In this document: positions 58,201-64,000 of the stretch, in pieces
How the letters are laid out: every line of letters starts with the position of its first letter
How positions within the stretch are numbered: position 1 is the first letter of the stretch
From: Ardenticatenaceae bacterium
GTDB taxonomy: Bacteria > Chloroflexota > Anaerolineae > Promineifilales > Promineifilaceae
NCBI GenBank assembly: GCA_011525915.1
Contig: WYBM01000005.1
Span: 1 to 64,000, forward strand
Length of the DNA: 64,000 bases
Reading direction: 5' to 3'
Translations under genes and position numbers: made by a program
Notes under the pieces: model-generated
What the model was told of the DNA's origin: nothing
Seen by the model: the letters and a program-made list of their open reading frames with translations, nothing else
Database searches by the model: none

Positions 58201-61200
58201 TGGCCGCCACGGCCAGGTAAGAGCCACCCTGGTCTGGGGTGAAGCCCGCCTGGGCCACACCCTGGGCATCTGTCGTGACACGTACCCGGCCTACTTCCGT
58301 ATCTGTGGCCGTCCAGGTGGTGTAGTAGGTGCCATAATCCTGGCTGCGCACTGGCGTCCATGCACGCCGGTAAAAAATGACTTCGACAGCGTAGCGGCCT
58401 ACGGCCGTGCCTGCCCAATCCACCGTTTTCACTTCAATCTCTGCCTCATCACCGGCGGCCACAAAACCGGTGAGTGTCTTCACACCCACGTAGGTTTCGG
58501 CGGCATGAAACGTGACCTGGGTGCGGCTGGTAACCGGTAGATTAGAGATGTCCTGCACGGTCGCCTCTATTCTGACCAGGCGACTGCCCTCATCACTATC
58601 TTGCAGCAGGTCAGCCGGCAGGGTGATGGTAAGACGGCCGTCGCCATCTGTCGTGCCTTCACCGCTGGCCAGAAAGTTTGTGTCTCCAAATCGAAAGTAG
58701 CCAGCGTCTTCATAGTAAAAGAGGCCGCAGTCTGACCAGCAATAATAAGGGCCGGGAAAGTCCGGGTAATACGTCTCGTCATAAACGCTCCAGGAAACCA
58801 GCAGGTCAGCCGCCGAACCACCAAAGAAGTATTCAGCCTGTAACGTCACATCGACCGTTTCTCCGCGCAGGGCAGCGTTTGTGTCCGGGGTCAGGCTTAC
58901 CAGGAATTCCGGACGGCGGTATTCGGCCACGGTAAAGCTGACCCTGGCCTGCCAGTTAAATGCTTGATCTTCCAGGCCCATATGGTACGTACCCAAAGAT
59001 CCGTCGGCGGGCACCACAAATTCACCATTAAAGGTACCATCAGGCCGCACGGAAACGGTGACATACTCGTCAAAGTTCTCGTCGCTATAGAAGCCGCTGA
59101 AGTAGATGTGCAAATCCAGGTTCAGGGAGTCGCCGGGTAAGAAGTAACGGCCGTAATTGGCCCCCCGCACAATGCCTTTGTAATAGACTGTGTCACCAGG
59201 GCGGTAAATGGGCCGGTCTGTGTACAAGTAGGCAAAATTGGGCGGTTCGTCTTCAGAAGCCGCCTCCAGGCCAAACTGCCAGGGGGCGGTATTGCCATTC
59301 CAGGTGCTGTTGCCGGCGCCAAAACCAGCTTCGCCAGGGGCGTTGCTGATGACGGTGACACCTTCCAGGTAACCATTGACGGGCGTATAGTCAAAGCGGG
59401 CCAGGCCATTATCATCGGTCACGGCCGTGCCCATTGGCACCCCTTGTTCGTTATATAACCTCAGGTTACGGCCCGGCGCCGGCTGGCCGCTGGCAATGTC
59501 GGTCGTCCAGACATAGACGTCACCAAACATCTCTTTGACCACCACGTTGGTGTCTGCCACGATGAGCAGGTTAGCCTGATTTTGCCACCATTGCGCATCT
59601 GCCAGCAGGTCTGGAGAACTGAGTGACAGCAAGTAAACACCCGTAGGCAGCGCCCCCTCATCAGCCAGCGCCAGAGGAAAGGCGCTGACTTCATTACGTC
59701 CACCGGTGATTGGCAGGTTCCAGGCGCGTAAGGGGGCTGCTGCCGGGCGGTAGTCACGGGTGTCATAAGGACGGTTGAGGAGGTTTAACGGCAGCCCCAG
59801 GTTGTATAAGACCACATTCATTTCGGAGACATTATTGTGGATAATGTCTACCTGGGTGGCGAAACTGGTGCTGAGCAGGCTCAGGTTTGGCGGCAGATTA
59901 AAGGAAGCGATGGGTGGGGTGCTGGGCGTTTTGAAAGTCCATTCATAAGGTGCGCCAAGCGTGTTGCCGTAGGGGTCAGCGGCGGTGCTGGGTACGATGA
60001 TATTGTACGTGGTGTCGGGCTGCAGTGGAAAATCTACCTGGATGCCATTGGACCAGGTATCAACAAAATAACGCGGGTTAACTGGTGCCGGAAAGATGCC
60101 AATTTTCCCCTCAACGGACTCCCATTTCATGGGGGCCGCAAATTGGATATTGATGCCCCGGTCATAATAATCGGCGGTGGTGCCCCGTCTTGGGTACACG
60201 CTGACGACGGCCGGGAACGGATAGGTAGTGTAGTTAAAGGCGGCCTGTTCACCCAGCGTGGCCTGGCCGTTGGCAGCGGCAGCAGACGCCCCAATGATCA
60301 GCGCATAGGATGTTTCCAGTTCCAATAAATCTTGAGGTATAAGCCCCACCACACGGCCGTCTTCAGCCCAGTTAAACCCCAAGTCTACGGCCTCCTGGCC
60401 ATCTGTCAGGGTGATGGCCGCTTCCGTGCTGGCGGTGTTCATGGGCATATTAAACGTCACGGTGATGGTCGTATCTGGGGCAATGGGCGCCGTTTCTTCC
60501 GGGAAAACGGTGACAACATCTGGGTTAAGGGTGGTAAAGTCCCAGGCAAATGACGCGGCCATCCCCATACCTACCACGTCAGTAAGTGCCGGGTCTACAT
60601 TAACAGTGTAGCTGGTAGCCCCGGCCAACGGCGGGTCAGGCACAAAGCGGTAGATGCTGGTAGACGTCCATTCCCCACGCCCGGCCGCTGGCGGGTCAAA
60701 GGTCAGCGGCTGCGGCAACGTGGTCTGTTGGCTGGCGCTAACCAGAGGGACTACCGGCCGGTTAAACATGACGGTAATGGCCCCGTCTGTTTGCACGCCG
60801 TCTGTGCCCGCCGCGGGCATAACCTGGCTCACAGCCAACGCCCCGGCCGTTTGCAACAAGAGTTCGATGCGGGTTTCCAGGGCACGGCCGTTTTGCCCCT
60901 GTGCTTGTTCACCAATATTCACCCGGTAGAGTTGTTTGCGCTGCAGGGTATTCCCCGGGGTGAAGATAACGGTATCTGGTCGCGGCCAGGAGAAGTTGCC
61001 GTTCACGGCCGTGTCACCATCTGCGGGGACCACGGACAGCGCCTGTTCCACGCTCTCGCGGTTCATAGGTTGGTCAAAACGAATGGTGATCGCCCCGTCC
61101 AACAACAACTCTTCGCCGGGCAGCGGGCTGCTGTCTATCACCTGGGGTGACCAGGTAATGTCAGCTGGTGTGATGTTAGAAGAGGAGGGGTCAACTGGCT

Positions 61201-61360
61201 CATCTGGGGCCCCTTCCGGCCGCGGCGTGGGCGTGCTGGTAGGCCGCGGCGTGGGCACGCTGATGGTGGGCACCGGTGTAGGCACCGGTTTTTCCTGGCG
61301 GCATGCTGCCAGGAAAAAGATGAGCAAGAAGGTCAGAAAAATCAGGTAGCGCTTACGCAT
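55259..61360 (-). CDS. Alpha-2-macroglobulin family lipoprotein
   Basis: A 2,033-residue exported lipoprotein: signal peptide with lipobox LAAC (Cys20), a Pro/Thr-rich linker (26-50), several Big_5-type Ig domains (about 70-490), then macroglobulin MG domains, a bait-like region and the alpha-2-macroglobulin core. The thioester segment reads YEPVCAGD around Cys1540 in place of the usual Cys-x-Glu-Gln, so the reactive thioester cannot form. The helical TED barrel continues to about 1800. It may trap proteases or act as a surface scaffold without covalent capture. Monocistronic, flanked by hairpin and repeat. Confidence 0.9.
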   Translation of the reverse strand: MRKRYLIFLTFLLIFFLAACRQEKPVPTPVPTISVPTPRPTSTPTPRPEGAPDEPVDPSSSNITPADITWSPQVIDSSPLPGEELLLDGAITIRFDQPMNRESVEQALSVVPADGDTAVNGNFSWPRPDTVIFTPGNTLQRKQLYRVNIGEQAQGQNGRALETRIELLLQTAGALAVSQVMPAAGTDGVQTDGAITVMFNRPVVPLVSASQQTTLPQPLTFDPPAAGRGEWTSTSIYRFVPDPPLAGATSYTVNVDPALTDVVGMGMAASFAWDFTTLNPDVVTVFPEETAPIAPDTTITVTFNMPMNTASTEAAITLTDGQEAVDLGFNWAEDGRVVGLIPQDLLELETSYALIIGASAAAANGQATLGEQAAFNYTTYPFPAVVSVYPRRGTTADYYDRGINIQFAAPMKWESVEGKIGIFPAPVNPRYFVDTWSNGIQVDFPLQPDTTYNIIVPSTAADPYGNTLGAPYEWTFKTPSTPPIASFNLPPNLSLLSTSFATQVDIIHNNVSEMNVVLYNLGLPLNLLNRPYDTRDYRPAAAPLRAWNLPITGGRNEVSAFPLALADEGALPTGVYLLSLSSPDLLADAQWWQNQANLLIVADTNVVVKEMFGDVYVWTTDIASGQPAPGRNLRLYNEQGVPMGTAVTDDNGLARFDYTPVNGYLEGVTVISNAPGEAGFGAGNSTWNGNTAPWQFGLEAASEDEPPNFAYLYTDRPIYRPGDTVYYKGIVRGANYGRYFLPGDSLNLDLHIYFSGFYSDENFDEYVTVSVRPDGTFNGEFVVPADGSLGTYHMGLEDQAFNWQARVSFTVAEYRRPEFLVSLTPDTNAALRGETVDVTLQAEYFFGGSAADLLVSWSVYDETYYPDFPGPYYCWSDCGLFYYEDAGYFRFGDTNFLASGEGTTDGDGRLTITLPADLLQDSDEGSRLVRIEATVQDISNLPVTSRTQVTFHAAETYVGVKTLTGFVAAGDEAEIEVKTVDWAGTAVGRYAVEVIFYRRAWTPVRSQDYGTYYTTWTATDTEVGRVRVTTDAQGVAQAGFTPDQGGSYLAVAAITDDTGRINLSSTNIWATDDGRIAWQTDPYDKSMDLIPDKPTYVVGDTARVLVQNPFDVPVQAWVTLERGSLIGQRLVTLAANSDIIAIPIDDIHAPNLFVTVTAVKPVNRNNPDNPYAEVRLGMTELVVNPDIFSVNIELTPQETVLGPRDTAVFDIRTTDYTGSPIAADLSLALVDLAVLTLKPDNAQPIGEAFYARQPYRSQVGGGLFISGEGLALEIPVQGGGLGGGGGDATFEVALARASGDEEDNVRRDFRDTAYWQANVVTDAAGQATIEIPLPDNLTTWRLSSKANTAAALVGQSTVDIVTTLPLLIRPVTPRFLTVGDTLQIGAVINNNTDDVIQATVSLAAAGVTINSPLAQTVDVPAHGQLLVRWDTAVNEAQFTNGQAFADFTFSVNGGGYSDATKPTFGVGPDQLIPVYRYNAKDVVGTAGELSGAGRRVEAILLPPGVDMDQGDAAVLLSPSLAAALLDSIDLQNNLSYEPVCAGDVADRLLPNVAAATLINELDVPAMTSAYSQETDDVITMSIAQLTGLAKRDGGWGWCATAESDPWITAYALLGLAKARQIGHTVDEALLEKAGSYLVAQLGRPANFRTAGDANRQAFFLYVLAELGVDVHGELDMLFTEARGLLDPYAKALMLMAYHVTNSGNAANAEALMADLAGSAVVSATGTHWEDAEPDTFNLNSNVRGTAMVVHALSLWQPDHALAPAAVRWLMAARTASVWPTLHESAWSIFGLTAWLVATGELDASYDYGLQVNLQPVADGAFSRDTIAESRHVSVPVPGLFSRDPNYFEFRRSGGDGRLYYTLHLNTAVDASQVAALNRGIHVERVYYDAACDPETATCTPISQIAAGQQVRVVVTIQTENDLLYTVIEDPLPAGAEAVDPNLDTTPSEGGGDGVIPFDYRPGLWGWWVFNSVEYRDEKVVFLANQLPAGTYQYTYFLDTIIPGVYQVMPTFARQAYFPEVNGRANGFLFTITE

Positions 61361-61786
61361 AGTCTCGTTTTCTCCAATTCGCCTGTTAGCGATTTGTTAT
61401 TTCACATGTGTGCCATCTTTTTTGGCCTATATGGTAGTCATAGCAGAAAAGTAAGATCATGGCCAATGATCATGATACTTTCTTAAAGTATAGAAAGCTA
61501 TGACACTGTTTCACAAAAAAAATCACACTTTGGTAGGGGCGACCCTTGTGGCCGCCCTGAGCGGGGCAGGCACAAGACCGGCCCTTACCATAAGTCATAA
61601 AACTTCTGAAACAGTGTACTACGGGGGATATTGTGTATTTTTGCGCAAAATTGAGCTATAGGCGTCGGGGTCAACACATTAGTTATTGCCGGTTTCCCGC
61701 TAATCGTTTTTATTATACCATTATATGGTGAAGGGAGGGCGTAAACAGATGCCAACGGCCGTGGCTTTTGTTATAATCCTGGCCTT
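61361..61786. other. 426-bp gap between macroglobulin gene and tadA
   Basis: The gap contains upstream sequence of the macroglobulin gene (GGAG ribosome site), a MITE-like element at 61503-61617, and a TATAAT box at 61772-61777 only about ten bases before the tadA start codon. No coding frame with support was seen. Confidence 0.6.
61503..61617 (+). repeat. MITE-like dispersed repeat, copy 2
   Basis: Perfect 11-bp terminal inverted repeats, ACACTGTTTCA at 61503-61513 and TGAAACAGTGT at 61607-61617, enclose an inner inverted pair GGTAGGGGC (61532-61540) / GCCCTTACC. A diverged inverse copy lies at 47034-47131. Size, terminal repeats and lack of genes fit a miniature transposable element. Confidence 0.7.
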
Positions 61787-62266
61787 GTGAGTGAAAGGAA
61801 CATTTCCAACCTGCTAGAAGATGAACAATGGATGCGTATAGCGCTGGAACTGGCCGCCCAGGCCGTTGAACGGTTAGAAGTTCCCGTTGGCGCCGTGGCC
61901 GTCAAAGATGGCCAGGTGATCGGCCGTGGGTACAACTTGAAAGAGTCCTCTCAGGATCCCACTGCCCACGCCGAGATGATCGCCTTACGCCAGGCAGCAC
62001 AAACAGTACATAACTGGCGGCTGATCGGGGTGACTCTGTACTGTACCTTAGAGCCCTGCCCCATGTGCGCCGGGGCCATGATTCAGGCGCGGCTGCCGCG
62101 GCTGGTATATGGGGCCAAAGACACCCGGTTTGGTGCCCATGGCAGCATTGTTAACGTGTTGGACGAGCTGCGCTTTAACCACCGCGTCATGGTGACACCC
62201 GCTGTTTTAGAGCAAGAGGCGGCGGCGCTGTTACAGCAGTTCTTTCAAGATCTTCGTCAATCATAA
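61787..62266 (+). CDS. tadA: tRNA-specific adenosine deaminase
   Basis: TadA deaminates A34 to inosine in tRNA-Arg(ACG). The 159-residue product carries the cytidine-deaminase-fold zinc site HAEMIAL and PCPMCAGAMIQAR, with the catalytic Glu in HAE. The start is GTG 61787; a TATAAT box ends ten bases upstream, so the transcript should begin within a few bases of the start and be leaderless or nearly so. It is followed by tRNA-Ser. Confidence 0.92.
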   Translation: MSERNISNLLEDEQWMRIALELAAQAVERLEVPVGAVAVKDGQVIGRGYNLKESSQDPTAHAEMIALRQAAQTVHNWRLIGVTLYCTLEPCPMCAGAMIQARLPRLVYGAKDTRFGAHGSIVNVLDELRFNHRVMVTPAVLEQEAAALLQQFFQDLRQS

Positions 62267-62304
62267 ACGGTAAATGGCGACCACTTTTTATCGTTTATTA
62301 ACTT

Positions 62305-62391
62305 GGAGAGGTGCCGGAGTGGTCGATCGGGGCGCACTCGAAATGCGTTGTGGCTTCGCGGTCACCGTGGGTTCGAATCCCACCCTCTCCG
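62305..62391 (+). tRNA. tRNA-Ser (CGA)
   Basis: An 87-nt class II tRNA: acceptor GGAGAGG/CCTCTCC with discriminator G, anticodon loop CTCGAAA (anticodon CGA) in a GCGCA/TGCGT stem, long variable arm, T arm GTGGG-TTCGAAT-CCCAC. CCA is not encoded. Confidence 0.93.
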
Positions 62392-62400
62392 CCTAAAGCA

Positions 62401-62436
62401 GACCCCGCCAATCTTAAAGCTGGCGGGGTCTTTCTT
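62401..62436 (+). terminator. Terminator after tRNA-Ser
   Basis: GACCCCGCCA at 62401-62410 pairs with TGGCGGGGTC at 62421-62430, followed by TTTCTT. It ends the tRNA transcript just before the transporter gene. Confidence 0.82.
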
Positions 62437-62446
62437 GTCAGGAAAT

Positions 62447-63628
62447 ATGAACAAAAAAATACAAATCACTGCCGGCTATTACGCCGCTTTTATCGCTTTG
62501 GGGCTGGCCGTTTCCGCCTTAGGCCCCACTTTGTTGGGGTTGGCAGAGCAGACCGGCGTCCAGATAGGCGCGATCAGCATCCTCTTTGCGGCGCGCTCAG
62601 CCGGCTTTTTGATCGGCGCGCTCCTGGCTGGGCAGCTTTATGATCGCTTACCTGGCCACCGGCTCATGGCCCTGGCCGTGATCATGATGGCCGTGATGAT
62701 GGCCGCCGTGCCCTTTGTGCCCATGTTGTGGCTGCTGACGGCGATCATGTTCCTCTTGGGGCTGTTTGAGCCGGGTGTGGACGTGGGCGGCAACACCCTG
62801 ATCGTCTGGCTGCACCGTGATAAGGTAGGGCCCTACATGAACGGGCTGCACTTTTTCTTTGGTGTAGGCGCGTTTTTGTCTCCCCTGATTGTGGCCTGGG
62901 CTATGGCCATGAGTGAAGGGGTACAATGGGCCTTCTGGCTGTTGGCGCTGCTCATCTTTCTACCGGCGCTGCCCATCATGCGTTTGCCCAGCCCTACCAT
63001 GCCAGCCATTACAGAGCATGAGACCGGCAAACAAACCAACTGGATGCTTGTGGGGCTGATCGCCGTTTTCTTTTTCCTGTATGCTGGAGCGGAAGTCTCC
63101 TATGGCGGCTGGATTGCCACCTATGTTACCAGGCAGCAGTTAGCTGGCGCCGAAGCGGCGGCCGTGTTGACTTCTGTATTTTGGGGGGCGCTGACAGCCG
63201 GCCGTCTGCTGTCTATTCCTTTGGCTACCCGGTACCGCAACCGCACCATCATTTTTGCCGATTTGACCAGCTGCCTGGTGAGCGTAGCCATCATTTTACT
63301 ATGGCCCCAATCGCTCACGGCCGTGTGGCTGGGCACTATTGGCCTGGGACTGTCTATGGCGTCGGTCTTTCCTACCACGCTTTCATTGGCAGAGCGCCAT
63401 CTGCATGTCAGCGGTAAAACGACCAGCTACTTTTTTGTGGGAGCCAGCCTGGGTGGCATGACCATTCCCTGGTTCATCGGCCAGCGCTTTGAGGCCGTTG
63501 GCCCCCTGGCCACCATGACCATCATTTTTATATGCCTGGTAGCGGCCACGGCCGTGTTTGGGCTGCTCATGCGCCAAATTACAGTCACACTCACCAAAGT
63601 CGCTGGTGAGGCCACAAAAGGAGTATAA
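62447..63628 (+). CDS. MFS transporter
   Basis: The 393-residue product has 12 hydrophobic helices in two halves. The N-half holds GAISILFAARSAGFLIGALL and GQLYDRLPGHRLM, an MFS loop 2-3 motif (G-x-L-x-D-R-x-x-G). The pattern resembles sugar-transporting FHS/FucP-like members (LFEPGVDVGGNTLIVW in helix 4). It acts in the inner membrane; substrate unknown. ATG 62447 has AGG upstream and starts right after the tRNA terminator. Confidence 0.87.
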   Translation: MNKKIQITAGYYAAFIALGLAVSALGPTLLGLAEQTGVQIGAISILFAARSAGFLIGALLAGQLYDRLPGHRLMALAVIMMAVMMAAVPFVPMLWLLTAIMFLLGLFEPGVDVGGNTLIVWLHRDKVGPYMNGLHFFFGVGAFLSPLIVAWAMAMSEGVQWAFWLLALLIFLPALPIMRLPSPTMPAITEHETGKQTNWMLVGLIAVFFFLYAGAEVSYGGWIATYVTRQQLAGAEAAAVLTSVFWGALTAGRLLSIPLATRYRNRTIIFADLTSCLVSVAIILLWPQSLTAVWLGTIGLGLSMASVFPTTLSLAERHLHVSGKTTSYFFVGASLGGMTIPWFIGQRFEAVGPLATMTIIFICLVAATAVFGLLMRQITVTLTKVAGEATKGV

Positions 63629-63922
63629 ATGGGCGTAAACGAACAACCTACCTGGAGCGAAGATGCCCTGGCCAATGCTGTGACGGCCGCTGCCTGGGAC
63701 ACGGCCGTTAAGGAACGGACCCAACAACTTGACGGCCATTTAAAATTCTTTGCCGGGTTTGAACGGTTAGAATGGAACCTGTTCCGCTACCCGGACCCTG
63801 ATCTTGACAAGCCTTCACGCTTGTTTGACCAGTTAACGTGGTTGGAGCGGGCGGGGTTTACGGCCGTGGACGTGTTCTGGCTGCGCGCCGGGCAGGCCCT
63901 TTTGGGCAGGGCGAAACCATGA
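63629..63922 (+). CDS. Fragment resembling a methyltransferase C-terminus
   Basis: The 97-residue product ends LFDQLTWLERAGFTAVDVFW and LRAGQALLGRAKP, the usual last helix and strand of class I SAM-dependent methyltransferases, but it lacks the SAM-binding part entirely. It directly follows the transporter stop and overlaps the next gene (ATGA), so it is probably expressed. Either a truncated remnant or a small protein of its own. Confidence 0.55.
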   Translation: MGVNEQPTWSEDALANAVTAAAWDTAVKERTQQLDGHLKFFAGFERLEWNLFRYPDPDLDKPSRLFDQLTWLERAGFTAVDVFWLRAGQALLGRAKP

Positions 63923-64000
63923 GCGTAGGCCGCTTTCTGGCGGGCATTGCCGCCCTCATCTGGAACCCAGCCAATAGTAAATACCTGCTGCTGCGCCGCG
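63919..64000 (+). CDS. Start of NUDIX-like protein, cut by window end
   Basis: The first 27 codons (MSVGRFLAGIAALIWNPANS, then KYLLLRR) match the start of NUDIX hydrolases, in which a strand with W-N-P...YLLLRR precedes the NUDIX box. The box itself lies beyond 64000. The start overlaps the previous stop. Confidence 0.5.
   Translation, partial: MSVGRFLAGIAALIWNPANSKYLLLRR

Overview
The window is bacterial, moderately GC-rich chromosome. It most resembles an Anaerolineae-type member of the Chloroflexota: a TPR-CHAT caspase-like protein beside a sigma factor, a large alpha-2-macroglobulin lipoprotein, a YkuD L,D-transpeptidase, and exported proteins with short Y-L-P-L-type segments. This placement is inferred from protein style, not from a marker gene. 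The palindromic octamer ACGGCCGT is scattered at very high density through both host and prophage DNA.

Left host flank (1-8447): a leftward operon of sigma factor, double zinc-finger anti-sigma-like protein and TPR-CHAT protein (4635-273), then an L,D-transpeptidase, a DUF554 membrane protein, tilS, and back-to-back tRNA-Leu(UAA) and tRNA-Pro(CGG) genes with good promoters.

Prophage (8448-46255, about 37.8 kb): an HK97-type siphovirus inserted in the 3' half of tRNA-Pro. The tyrosine integrase ends at attR and an excisionase-like gene lies near attL. Almost all genes run leftward in overlapping, translationally coupled order. An early block (45058-36875) holds a replication initiator with a probable internal origin, HTH proteins, small membrane proteins, a ParB-like protein and a putative small RNA. 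A regulatory switch at 36411-36570 has a divergent leaderless small regulator gene and a 16-bp operator lying across the leftward promoter. A second block (36330-9573) carries accessory genes, HNH, TerS, TerL, portal, S49 protease, capsid, connectors, tail tube, frameshifted tail chaperone, tape measure, tail and fibre proteins, a secreted glycosyl-hydrolase-like protein, and a probable frameshifted coiled-coil protein with an effector-associated (EAD-like) domain.

Right host flank (46256-64000): a BrnT/BrnA-like toxin-antitoxin pair, a GNAT acetyltransferase, and a rightward cluster (ArsR-type regulator, TVP38 membrane protein, MerA-like flavoprotein, halogenase-like flavoprotein, YdjM-like membrane protein, CDP-alcohol phosphatidyltransferase, peroxiredoxin-like protein). 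The last gene has an in-frame UGA exactly where the family's first CxxC cysteine belongs, which suggests a selenoprotein. Then come the 2,033-residue macroglobulin, tadA, tRNA-Ser(CGA), an MFS transporter, a fragment resembling a methyltransferase C-terminus, and the start of a NUDIX-like gene cut by the window end. Two copies of a roughly 100-bp MITE-like repeat lie in host intergenic DNA.
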